Positions 13,777 through 20,495 of a DNA stretch of 20,495 nt are shown here, one piece after another. The DNA is from Bacillota bacterium (GTDB lineage: Bacteria > Bacillota > Clostridia > Acetivibrionales > DTU013). Under the pieces are notes generated by a model that was given only the letters and a program-made list of their open reading frames with translations, did not search any database and was not told where the DNA came from. The position numbers were made by a program, and so were the translations under genes. The stretch is from positions 1 through 20,495 of the forward strand of contig JAEZCO010000096.1 of assembly GCA_023433505.1 (NCBI GenBank), in the 5' to 3' direction. Position 1 is the stretch's first letter. The number at the start of each line of letters is the position of its first letter.

Positions 13777-13830
13777 CGATGAAAGCTTGCAAAAAATATA
13801 CGAATTCTGCTATCTTTTGATGAGGTATTT

Positions 13831-14697
13831 ATGAAACTGGTCTATAATCTGGATATATCTGAAGAATCAAGCTCACTGATCCATACACCCAGCCTGCTTT
13901 CCCAGCAGCTTCCCTTTTATATGCATATCTGCGGACATTTCCATGCAGGCAGTGAATATTATACCGAAAGAGAGGCCCTGGACAATTATCTTCTTATCTA
14001 TACGGTGTCCGGTTCCGGCTATTTGAAATACAAAGACCGGGAATACTGGCCGAAACCCGGTCAGGTATTCTTCATTGATTGCAATGAGTATCAGTATTAT
14101 AAAACGGGAAACACAGGAGCCTGGGAGCTCCGGTTTCTTCATATGAACGGCTCCGCCTGCAGGCTGTACTTCGATCTATTGAACGAGGACTCTCTGAATA
14201 TTGTTGAGCTGGCAGACACATCCGAGATAAACAGGCATATGAATGAGATACCGGCCCTGATTTTAAAGAACGACCTGAATTCGGATATTAAAATTTCCAT
14301 GCTGCTCACCGGCATAATTACTGAGCTTGTTGTAAACCGCCATAATCCAAAAAGCAGCAAAAGCTATGAGCAGCACAGAAATATGCTGGAAAATGTCATT
14401 GATTATCTCCAATGCCACTATCGGGAAGCAATAAAAACTCGGGATCTGCTTAAAATATTCCACACCAGCGAATATCACTTTATGAGGCTTTTCAAGAGAT
14501 ATACGGGGGTCAGTGCCTATGAATATCTCACCAATCACAGGATAAACAAGTCAAAACAACTGCTTAAGGAAACAGCCCTTCCCGTGTTTGAGATCGCATA
14601 CAGGGTTGGGTTCAACAACGTAAACAACTATATACGGGATTTTAAGAAAGTTGTAGGAACCACTCCGCTGAAATTCAGGAATTACTGGGTCGGTTGA
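13831..14697 (+). CDS. AraC-family transcriptional regulator
   Basis: This is a 288-residue protein. An N-terminal cupin-like sensing domain (about 30-115) includes YLLIYTVSGSGYLKYKDREY, then KPGQVFFID. A linker follows. The C-terminal AraC DNA-binding domain (about 190-288) has two HTH units: IKTRDLLKIFHTSEYHFMRL, then FKRYTGVSAYEYLTNHRINK and the conserved second HTH VFEIAYRVGFNNVNNYIRDFKK with the tail GTTPLKFR. It senses a sugar-like ligand in most relatives and activates or represses nearby genes; the divergent UroD-family gene is the obvious target. GAGG about 8 nt before ATG is a moderate ribosome site. Confidence 0.93.
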   Translation: MKLVYNLDISEESSSLIHTPSLLSQQLPFYMHICGHFHAGSEYYTEREALDNYLLIYTVSGSGYLKYKDREYWPKPGQVFFIDCNEYQYYKTGNTGAWELRFLHMNGSACRLYFDLLNEDSLNIVELADTSEINRHMNEIPALILKNDLNSDIKISMLLTGIITELVVNRHNPKSSKSYEQHRNMLENVIDYLQCHYREAIKTRDLLKIFHTSEYHFMRLFKRYTGVSAYEYLTNHRINKSKQLLKETALPVFEIAYRVGFNNVNNYIRDFKKVVGTTPLKFRNYWVG

Positions 14698-14769
14698 AAT
14701 TGCCCTTGCAGGGGGACAGCTTTAAGCCTTGTCATACCGGATTTGTTTGCCTTTTATGTACCCGTTCGT

Positions 14770-15573
14770 TCAAACGAGATTTTCCGCTGCATACTTTATG
14801 AAATATGGCAAGGCCACCTCTGCAGCCTCCAGCTCCGGATGCCAGATTTTTTCCCATTTGAAGGTTATCCAGCCTTCAAAGGATTTCCCGCCAACCAGCT
14901 GAAATGTATCTTTTAAGGGAACGCTCCCCTTTCCTGGCAAACAAATTTGATACTCATCATTGATAACCGTTAGATCAGCGGCGTAGACCTGCTTTACATG
15001 CTTTTTCAGCAAATCCTTCAACTGTTCCGGCCTTTCTTGCATTAGAACACAATGGTCCGGGGAAAATGCAAGACCAAACCTCCCGTCTGCAACGGCCTCT
15101 GCCAGCTTTAAGCCCTGCCCCGCCGAAAAGCCGTTGAGATGATTCTGAAGAATGACGGAAATATCCGTTCCATGGACATTCAATGCTCCGCTGACACTCT
15201 CCGCCGTCCTTAGGATGAATTCTTCCTGATCGGGACATTTCAAAGGATCTCCGGCAAATATCCTGATTGACGGCGAACCAATAATTGACGCCAGCTCCAG
15301 ATGCCTCACGATGGATTCCTTCATCTCGCCCCATGAATTTTTATCCGCATCCGCGCAACGATTATAGCAAAAAAGACCGGCAAGCGAAACCCCTTCGGAA
15401 TTCAATATATCCTTTACTTCTATTAACTCACTGTGTGAAGTATCCAGTTTGACTTCTCCCAAATGGTCCGAAACCCTCAAGTCAATACCTTCATATCCGA
15501 ATTTCTTTGCGAGACCGGCTTCATCCCTCACACTCATTCCAGGCGTTGCCATTGTGGTAAAACTCAATTTCAT
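14770..15573 (-). CDS. Sugar phosphate isomerase/epimerase-like TIM-barrel protein
   Basis: This is a 267-residue cytoplasmic protein of the xylose-isomerase-like/AP-endonuclease-2 fold. It begins KLSFTTMATPGMSVRDEAGL followed by FGYEGIDLRV, typical of this fold. Conserved strand ends with likely metal ligands are visible: IFAGD, VILQNHLNG, LAFSPDHCV and the late ITFKWEKIWHPELE. Substrate is unknown (keto-sugar or inositol-like). ATG at 15573 has GGAGG about 8 nt upstream. A clear promoter lies upstream, so it is its own transcript, convergent with the AraC gene (72-bp gap). Its place between an AraC/UroD pair and a fucose isomerase suggests carbohydrate breakdown. Confidence 0.88.
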   Translation of the reverse strand: MKLSFTTMATPGMSVRDEAGLAKKFGYEGIDLRVSDHLGEVKLDTSHSELIEVKDILNSEGVSLAGLFCYNRCADADKNSWGEMKESIVRHLELASIIGSPSIRIFAGDPLKCPDQEEFILRTAESVSGALNVHGTDISVILQNHLNGFSAGQGLKLAEAVADGRFGLAFSPDHCVLMQERPEQLKDLLKKHVKQVYAADLTVINDEYQICLPGKGSVPLKDTFQLVGGKSFEGWITFKWEKIWHPELEAAEVALPYFIKYAAENLV

Positions 15574-15612
15574 GGTCTTTCCTCCTCTAAAAGCTGTAAA
15601 TACTCTACTTGC

Positions 15613-15641
15613 ATTTTAGACCAATTTATTCACGCAGTCAA
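15613..15641 (-). promoter_or_regulatory. Promoter of the TIM-barrel isomerase gene
   Basis: On the minus strand TTGACT (plus 15636-15641), 17 bp and TAAAAT (plus 15613-15618) form a good SigA promoter about 40 bp upstream of the start codon. Confidence 0.6.
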
Positions 15642-16030
15642 CTTATGCTCCTTTATAGATTGCACCTTGCATATTGCCTATCTTAAGATCGAGAAGCAGT
15701 ATTCTCCTATAGCAAACATTTTAATATGTTTTATATTAGAAAATTCCTCGTCAACGACCAGAGTATTTTGAATCTTTAAGCTCATTACACAATTGCTTTC
15801 CCGCTTGAACCAGCCCCGGTTTATTTAGTTGCAATATTATTTTCAGTGTCTTTGCCATATCTATAGTAAACACAGCTCCTCATATGCCAAAGCTCTACAG
15901 CATCAAACATATCACCCAGAGCCTTATTTTATTTTCCACCAGAGAATTCATTTATTATTTTTCTCGTAGCATATAATCTAATATTTTCACGTTTATTGCA
16001 TTTTCTGCTGACAGAGTATCCACAACGAAA
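15642..16030. other. AT-rich gap; one doubtful short frame
   Basis: This stretch is clearly richer in A/T than the neighbouring genes and has stops in all frames. The only protein-like text is on the minus strand at 15751-15858: 35 residues reading AKTLKIILQLNKPGLVQAGK and then QLCNELKDSKYSGR before TGA. It has no proper ribosome site. A neighbouring frame (KALGDMFDAVELWHMRS) ends nearby. I read this as decayed coding DNA, not a working gene. No RNA gene or insertion sequence was recognised. Confidence 0.3.
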
Positions 16031-16059
16031 AAAATAGCTCACTCGCTAGGAGGAGCTAT
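16028..16059 (-). terminator. Intrinsic terminator downstream of the cupin gene
   Basis: On the minus strand ATAGCTC pairs with GAGCTAT (plus 16053-16059 and 16034-16040) and is followed by seven T residues (plus 16028-16034). A second hairpin without a T-run, ATCAGGA/TCCTGAT (16079-16085/16097-16103), lies between it and the cupin stop. Confidence 0.65.
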
Positions 16060-16111
16060 CTAAATCCACACTATTTCTATCAGGACTTTACTTTCTTCCT
16101 GATTTAATCAA

Positions 16112-16459
16112 TTAATACAATAAAACTACAGCCATTACAACCAGATCCGCAGTCCCGGTATTCTCTATGGAATGAGATGCGCCATCCCCGGTGAGCGTTA
16201 CATCACCGGCTTTGACAGGCTGCTTTGCACCATTGTCATCAAACACGCCCTCACCCTCAACTATGTAGTATACCTCTTCTTCATCATCATGCCTGTGCAG
16301 ACCGATTGAACATCCGGGTTTAATTACTATCCTCCCAAACAGGCGGCATTTTCCCTTCATTTGGTCCTGTTTCAATATATGCCTTATCTCAATGGCACCA
16401 TTGCCGCCTCTCATATTTTCACGTACTTCAACTTCCATATCATTAACTCTCTGGATCAT
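16112..16459 (-). CDS. Small cupin-domain protein
   Basis: This is a 115-residue single-domain cupin. Motif 1 is PGCSIGLHRHDDEEEVYYIV followed by EGEG, giving two His and a Glu as metal ligands; motif 2 is VKAGDVTLTGDGASHSIEN, giving the last His. Cupins of this size bind a metal and often act as sugar or amino-acid isomerases, small dioxygenases or ligand-binding proteins. The exact role is unknown. ATG at 16459 has GGAGGAGG closely upstream. It has its own promoter and terminator, separate from fucI, so the link with fucose use is by position only. Confidence 0.88.
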   Translation of the reverse strand: MIQRVNDMEVEVRENMRGGNGAIEIRHILKQDQMKGKCRLFGRIVIKPGCSIGLHRHDDEEEVYYIVEGEGVFDDNGAKQPVKAGDVTLTGDGASHSIENTGTADLVVMAVVLLY

Positions 16460-16499
16460 AATTCTCCTCCTCCTGAACGATTTCTATAGCTTATAATAC

Positions 16500-16529
16500 A
16501 TTATAATACGATCAAAATCAGGAAATCAA
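16500..16529 (-). promoter_or_regulatory. Promoter of the cupin gene
   Basis: On the minus strand TTGATT (plus 16524-16529), an 18-bp spacer and TATAAT (plus 16500-16505) lie about 45 bp before the cupin start and downstream of the fucI terminator. Confidence 0.5.
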
Positions 16530-16548
16530 GAATAGTCTGAAAAAACAA

Positions 16549-16585
16549 AAAAAGCCGCAGGCTGTTTCTATACCTGCGGCTTTTT
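16549..16585 (-). terminator. Intrinsic terminator of fucI
   Basis: AAAAAGCCGCAGG (16549-16561) pairs perfectly with CCTGCGGCTTTTT (16573-16585), with an 11-nt loop. The A/T tracts at both ends make it work in either direction; here it lies 26 bp after the fucI stop. Confidence 0.85.
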
Positions 16586-16610
16586 CAAACTGCTCCCGGA
16601 ATACGGTCAT

Positions 16611-18431
16611 TTATTTTTTGCCATATATGGGTCCGAAGTTCTCGCATGCCCTGTAATCGGAGCCTTCCTTGTCGGCTGTTCCGAAAGAGCTCCATGTGCT
16701 GGGCCTGAAAATCCTTTCATCCGATACGTTATGCATGCACACTGGAATTCTCAGCATCGATGCCATTGTAATCAGTTCGGCTCCGATATGCCCATAGCTG
16801 AAAGCGCCATGGTTGGCTCCCCAGTTTGCCATAACCGAATATACATCCGTAAATGCGCCCTTTCCGGTAAGTACCGGTGCAAACCAGGTGGTAGGCCATG
16901 TAGGATCGGTACGATTGTCAAGGGTGCTGCTTACCTCCTCGGGAAGTTCAACAGAATAGCCTTCGGCGATCTGCAATACAGGTCCGAGCCCCTTTACCAG
17001 GTTTATTCTGGACATGGTTACAGGCATTCCTCCCACGGTCATGAAATCGGAGGAGAAGCCGCCGCCTCTGAAATAGCCCTGGTTTGCCGGTCTCCATGAA
17101 GTTGCGTCAAGGCATTTGCCGGCTTCCTCCGGCGTAATATCCCAATAGGGCTTCATGGCAGGCTTGCCGTCAAGGGTTTGCTGTCCGCATCCATCGAGAG
17201 CCGCTGACCCGGAATTTACCAGATGGATGATTCCGTCCTTTGCAAGGCCCGACAATGTTTTACCCGTTACTCGTTTAACCGCATCGGGACTCCAATAGGT
17301 CCTGACGTCTGCAAATACCTGGGCCGTATTGGTAAGAAGATGCCCGAAAAGCATGGCGGCGCCGTTAAGACTGTCGTTTTCGGTGGCTACGACATATGCC
17401 TGTCTGATTCCATCCCAATCAAACGATGAGTTCAAAATTGATTCCATAAAATCGCCGTTGGGGAAATGATCCGTCCACTGCCTTTGCCCCTGGAAACCGG
17501 AGGCTATTGCATTGTGGCCCAAGGACTCCTCTTCGAAGCCCAGCTCTGCAAGCCTCGGATTTCCAACCATCAAGTCCCTTGCAATGATGGTCATCTTCAC
17601 CACGGTTTCCCAATCTTCATCCTTGCGCTTTCTTGAAGCTTGAAGCTCCGCATCGTTGATGTCGGTGCCTTCCTTGCAATTTTCCTTTACCCATTTTAAA
17701 GCTTTTTCAAATTCTTCCTGGTCATAAATGCCTTCATCAATCCTTCGGATAAACTCGGACATATCCACATACTCATTTCTCATGCCCAGATAGTTCTGAA
17801 AGAAGTCCGCATCTACAATGGACCCTGCTATTCCCATGGATACCGAGCCCATGGACAGGTAGGACTTACCCTTCATTTCAGCAACCGCAATCCCTGCCTT
17901 TGTAAAGAGGAGAAGCTTCTGCTTTACATCTTCCGGGATCTCGGTGTTGGATGAGTCCTGCACATCCCTTCCGTAAATACCGAAGGCAGGAATACCCTTC
18001 TGGTTGTGCGCAGCCAGAACTGCCGCAAGATATACTGCGCCGGGACGTTCCGTACCGTTGAAGCCCCATACGGCTTTGGGCGTCATTGGATCCATATCCA
18101 TGGTTTCCGAGCCGTAGCACCAGCATGGAGTAACGGTCAAGGATACTCCGACGCCTTCTTTTGCAAACTTTTCGGCACATCTGGCAGCTTCTGCCACCCC
18201 GCCGATACAGGTATCGGCAATGACACACTCAACAGGCAGTCCGTCGCCATACCTCAAGGTTTCTGAAATCAGTTTTGCCGCAGCCTTAGCCATGTTCATC
18301 GTCTGGATTTCCAGACTTTCCCTTACCCCTCTGCGTCTGCCGTCAATGGTTGGACGGATGCCTATCTTGGGATGCGCTCCCTGAAGTCTGCTCTTAGGTT
18401 TGTTAACCTTCAGGCTCTTAATGTTTGCCAT
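16611..18431 (-). CDS. fucI: L-fucose isomerase
   Basis: This is a 606-residue cytoplasmic enzyme converting L-fucose to L-fuculose (and often D-arabinose to D-ribulose) with Mn2+; E. coli FucI has 591 residues. N-terminal text KIGIRPTIDGRRRGVRESLE is diagnostic. The metal ligands line up: Glu near 349 in ATENDSLNG, Asp 24 residues later in FADVRTYW (same spacing as E. coli Glu337/Asp361), and His near 540 in GANHGAFSYGH (E. coli His528). ATG at 18431 has AAGGAGG upstream. A LacI-type operator lies about 25 bp before the start, and a LacI-family gene is next upstream on the same strand. No fuculokinase or aldolase gene is in the window, so the pathway must be completed elsewhere. Confidence 0.97.
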   Translation of the reverse strand: MANIKSLKVNKPKSRLQGAHPKIGIRPTIDGRRRGVRESLEIQTMNMAKAAAKLISETLRYGDGLPVECVIADTCIGGVAEAARCAEKFAKEGVGVSLTVTPCWCYGSETMDMDPMTPKAVWGFNGTERPGAVYLAAVLAAHNQKGIPAFGIYGRDVQDSSNTEIPEDVKQKLLLFTKAGIAVAEMKGKSYLSMGSVSMGIAGSIVDADFFQNYLGMRNEYVDMSEFIRRIDEGIYDQEEFEKALKWVKENCKEGTDINDAELQASRKRKDEDWETVVKMTIIARDLMVGNPRLAELGFEEESLGHNAIASGFQGQRQWTDHFPNGDFMESILNSSFDWDGIRQAYVVATENDSLNGAAMLFGHLLTNTAQVFADVRTYWSPDAVKRVTGKTLSGLAKDGIIHLVNSGSAALDGCGQQTLDGKPAMKPYWDITPEEAGKCLDATSWRPANQGYFRGGGFSSDFMTVGGMPVTMSRINLVKGLGPVLQIAEGYSVELPEEVSSTLDNRTDPTWPTTWFAPVLTGKGAFTDVYSVMANWGANHGAFSYGHIGAELITMASMLRIPVCMHNVSDERIFRPSTWSSFGTADKEGSDYRACENFGPIYGKK

Positions 18432-18456
18432 AAAAATTACCCTCCTTGTTGTTTAG

Positions 18457-18476
18457 TGCAAACGATTACATTTGCA
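18457..18476. promoter_or_regulatory. LacI-family operator upstream of fucI
   Basis: TGCAAACGATTACA (18457-18470) is a CG-centred imperfect palindrome close to the LacI/CcpA-type pattern TGTAAACGTTTACA. It is extended by TTTGCA, making a wider TGCAAA...TTTGCA dyad. A similar 14-mer precedes the LacI-type gene itself (12 of 14 shared). It lies between the fucI ribosome site and any upstream promoter, a position suited to repression. CcpA binding is an alternative. Confidence 0.7.
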
Positions 18477-18693
18477 TTTTTATTTTCTAAGAAAATTCCC
18501 TTTTCCCCGGCTAATCCGGCAGGTTTCGCCGCAGAAGCACCAGGAGCGTGAATTTCCTTATCGCCGTAAATGATTTAGAGTACTGCAAATATTATTTTTC
18601 GATTTTCCGGAAACGCCGGCCCCAATGGACTGCGTTCTCAGAAACCTGCACGGGAAGTTATATTTGTACCAGTACTTGATGAATCCGTGATCC

Positions 18694-19680
18694 CTATTTA
18701 AACATCAGCTCAGTTTTAAGTCTGTAGATCATGGGAAAGGAAATGTCCTCTCCGTTTATCCTTTGCATAAGTATTTTGGCCGCTCTGCTTCCGATCTCAA
18801 GCATGGGCTGGCTTACCAGCACCTTGCAGTAGCCGAGAATCGAAGCAAGCTCCATATCGTCGAAGCTTGTAATGGTCACCGGATTTTTCACTTCATCCCT
18901 ATGCTCCATGAGGTATTTTGTAGCTCCTGCATGCATGTAGTAGTTGGTTATAAAAACATGCGCCGGAGGATTTTCTTCTTTCATCAGTTCTTCCATTTTT
19001 TCATATCCGCTCTGAACATGAAAGTCTCCATACTTGACAATACTGCTTTCAAATGGGATACAATAATCGTTAAGGGCTCTTCGATACCCTGCATCCCGTT
19101 CTTTGGCAGGAGTAATTTTAAGGTCTCCGCCAATGTAGCCTATCCGGCGTATTCCCTGGTGTATCAGGTGCTCCATTGCTGAATAACTGGCATTGATATT
19201 GTCCACCAGCACGGCATCGGTAACGAAATCATCTACCAGCCTGTCGGCAAGAACTATAGGGATTCCCGCATCCGACAGCTGTTTGAAATGCGTGCCTTCA
19301 TTGGATGCCGGGATGATGATGATGCCGTCTATGCATTTTTCCATCAGAACTCTAATGCGCTCATTTTCCTCATTTACATCTTCGTTGGAATTACATAGGA
19401 TCACATTATATCCAAATTTTCTGAGTTCATCCTCCATACCCTTGGCCAGTGTCATATTAAAGGTATTTGAAAGCTCGGGACAGATGAATCCGACGGTATA
19501 GGTCTTGTTGGTTTTAAGGCTGCGGGCGATATTATTCACCTTGTAGTCGAGGTCTTCCATGCTCTTTAACACTTTCAGCCTTGTACTGTCACTGATTCTG
19601 GAGTCGTTGTTGATGACGCGGGAAACTGTTGCAGTAGACACACCTGCGTTTTTTGCCACATCCTTCACCGTCACGGCCAT
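18694..19680 (-). CDS. LacI-family transcriptional regulator (probable fucose regulator)
   Basis: This is a 328-residue repressor. The N-terminal HTH reads VTVKDVAKNAGVSTATVSRV, followed by INNDSRISD and the hinge NNIARSLKTNKTYTVGF. The periplasmic-binding-like sensor domain (about 60-328) includes GIIIIPASNEG, VLVDNINASYSAMEHLIHQG, RRIGYIGGD and TSFDDMELASIL, all standard LacI/PurR text. It would bind a sugar or sugar phosphate and control fucI. I prefer ATG at 19680 because GGAGGGAG lies 7 nt upstream; the ATG at 19686 is only 1 nt from it. Its own promoter carries a matching operator, so it likely represses itself. Specific ligand is inferred from the neighbour. Confidence 0.95.
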   Translation of the reverse strand: MAVTVKDVAKNAGVSTATVSRVINNDSRISDSTRLKVLKSMEDLDYKVNNIARSLKTNKTYTVGFICPELSNTFNMTLAKGMEDELRKFGYNVILCNSNEDVNEENERIRVLMEKCIDGIIIIPASNEGTHFKQLSDAGIPIVLADRLVDDFVTDAVLVDNINASYSAMEHLIHQGIRRIGYIGGDLKITPAKERDAGYRRALNDYCIPFESSIVKYGDFHVQSGYEKMEELMKEENPPAHVFITNYYMHAGATKYLMEHRDEVKNPVTITSFDDMELASILGYCKVLVSQPMLEIGSRAAKILMQRINGEDISFPMIYRLKTELMFK

Positions 19681-19701
19681 ACTCATACTCCCTCCAGTTC
19701 A

Positions 19702-19750
19702 TGTACTCGATTACATTTACTATTATAATTTTTTTAGAGCAATTAGTAAA
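19702..19750 (-). promoter_or_regulatory. LacI-type gene promoter and autoregulatory operator
   Basis: On the minus strand TTTACT (plus 19745-19750), 17 bp and TATAAT (plus 19722-19727) form the promoter. TGTACTCGATTACA (19702-19715) lies over the start-site region and shares CGATTACATTT with the fucI operator. Confidence 0.65.
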
Positions 19751-19765
19751 GACCCTTTTGCATAA

Positions 19766-19825
19766 AAAAAGGGCCTATTCTCCTGAGCGCAAAGTGCATT
19801 CTTCAGACTCAGGATATAGACCCGC
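19766..19825 (-). terminator. Intrinsic terminator of the helicase-rpoZ unit
   Basis: On the minus strand an imperfect long stem (GGGTCTATATCCTGAG pairing with CTCAGGAGAATAGGCCC, a 20-nt loop between) is followed by seven T residues (plus 19768-19774). It lies about 40 bp after the rpoZ stop. Confidence 0.7.
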
Positions 19826-19862
19826 TTGGGGTTTGAATTTCACAGACTGCTACCAGCCTGCC

Positions 19863-20069
19863 TTATTTAATTCCGTTCCTTGTTCTTACGTAAGTCAGCA
19901 TGTTTTCATCGACTTCACAAGCCGCAATTGTCACTGCCTTTTGAGAAGTGCATTTGGTAAGCTTACGGGCACCGCTTGCAAGCTGCCTTGCTCTTTTCCC
20001 CACAAGAATGCACAGGGTGTATCTGCTGTCTACTTTCTTCAGTAATGAACTAACTGAGGGTTCAATCAT
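19863..20069 (-). CDS. rpoZ: DNA-directed RNA polymerase omega subunit
   Basis: This is a 68-residue small subunit that helps fold and assemble the beta' subunit. The text MIEPSVSSLLKKVDSRYTLC followed by ILVGKRARQLASGA is the conserved omega signature (VDSRYTL...KRARQL). The C-terminal part (KAVTIAACEVDENMLTYV) is also typical. It lies 33 bp after the helicase gene on the same strand and is followed by a terminator. In many Bacillota rpoZ follows gmk, so this placement is unusual and it could be a second copy. Ribosome site GGGGTGAT is moderate. Confidence 0.85.
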   Translation of the reverse strand: MIEPSVSSLLKKVDSRYTLCILVGKRARQLASGARKLTKCTSQKAVTIAACEVDENMLTYVRTRNGIK

Positions 20070-20102
20070 GTTATTTTATCACCCCGAATCCACATTCTAT
20101 TT

Positions 20103-20495
20103 TTATTCCATGGTAAATAACTGATCCTCTACCACCGGTATTTTCCTTGAGATAAGCTTTTGAATATCCCTCAGATATACCTTTTCCTCGCTGTCGCAAA
20201 AGGACAATGCAGTTCCTCCAAGCCCGGCTCTTCCCGTTCTTCCGATCCGGTGGACATAGGTTTCAGGCATATTGGGCATGTCAAAATTAATCACATGAGA
20301 CAGCTCCTGGACATCGATCCCCCTCGCGGCAATATCCGTAGCAACCAGAACGCGGGTACGTTTGAGCTTAAAATTGTTCAAAGCTACCTGCCTGGCAACC
20401 TGTGACTTATTGCCGTGAATTGCCTGAGCCGTTATCTTTACTCTTTCCAGGTCTCTTGCTACTTTATCCGCGCCATGCTTTGTACGGGTAAATAC
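20103..20495 (-). CDS. DEAD-box ATP-dependent RNA helicase, C-terminal part (N-terminus outside window)
   Basis: The frame is open from the window edge to the stop at 20103 (130 residues). It shows helicase-core domain 2: VFTRTKHGADKVARDL (motif IV region), ATDIAARGIDV (motif V) and YVHRIGRTGRAG (motif VI, arginine finger), then a standard end. This matches the RhlE/CsdA-like DEAD-box group that unwinds RNA during ribosome assembly or in the cold. The tail after domain 2 is short (QKLISRKIPVVEDQLFTME), so there is no basic RNA-binding extension. Which paralogue it is cannot be told without the N-terminal half. Confidence 0.93.
   Translation of the reverse strand, partial: VFTRTKHGADKVARDLERVKITAQAIHGNKSQVARQVALNNFKLKRTRVLVATDIAARGIDVQELSHVINFDMPNMPETYVHRIGRTGRAGLGGTALSFCDSEEKVYLRDIQKLISRKIPVVEDQLFTME

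Noticed and set aside
13703..13792. N-terminal extension of the UroD-family protein
   Set aside because: No ribosome site; it crosses the promoter. ATG at 13702 follows AGGAGG.

Overview
The window looks like a Bacillota chromosome, most likely an anaerobic, spore-forming Clostridia-type host. The signs are strong AGGAGG-type ribosome binding sites, SigA-like promoters, a glycine/alanine/threonine collagen-like surface protein, and clostridial-style RpoZ, L-fucose isomerase and LacI/AraC regulators. I cannot name the species.

Region 1 (1-777) and region 3 (11950-12387) are two halves of one collagen-like gene. The left half is a long Gly-X-Thr repeat whose 5' end lies outside the window. The right half holds three more Gly-X-X triplets and a beta-rich C-terminal domain of about 135 residues.

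Region 2 (about 750-11952) is an 11,199-bp mobile element inserted between these halves. It encodes a large serine recombinase whose 3' end is about 40 bp from the left junction. The junctions share the core TATA. Joining the outer flanks at the core gives an in-frame gene, and joining the inner flanks gives a perfect 20-bp palindrome of the kind expected for a serine-recombinase attP. No relaxase, coupling protein or conjugation gene is visible. The cargo has three regulated modules: (a) a small HTH protein, a two-component system and an ABC transporter, with a BceR-type box in front of the ABC genes; (b) an MFS drug exporter and a MarR regulator sharing operator-like motifs; (c) a DUF3796-like membrane protein, an Xre repressor and a membrane-anchored M23 peptidase, under a promoter overlapped by a perfect 15-bp inverted repeat. 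The theme fits envelope or antimicrobial stress defence.

Region 4 (12417-16112) is host chromosome: a strong terminator, a uroporphyrinogen-decarboxylase-family protein divergent from an AraC regulator, a sugar-phosphate isomerase/epimerase-like TIM-barrel protein, and an AT-rich gap of about 540 bp.

Region 5 (16112-19750) holds a cupin gene, L-fucose isomerase and a LacI-family regulator. Similar CG-centred LacI-type operators sit in front of fucI and of the lacI-type gene, suggesting local and autogenous control of fucose (or D-arabinose) use.

Region 6 (19765-20495) is RNA polymerase omega (rpoZ) downstream of the C-terminal part of a DEAD-box RNA helicase that runs off the window.

The main discovery is the element that splits the collagen-like gene and would restore it exactly on excision. 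This resembles known developmental or phase-variable gene interruptions such as the sigK skin element and spsM/SP-beta.
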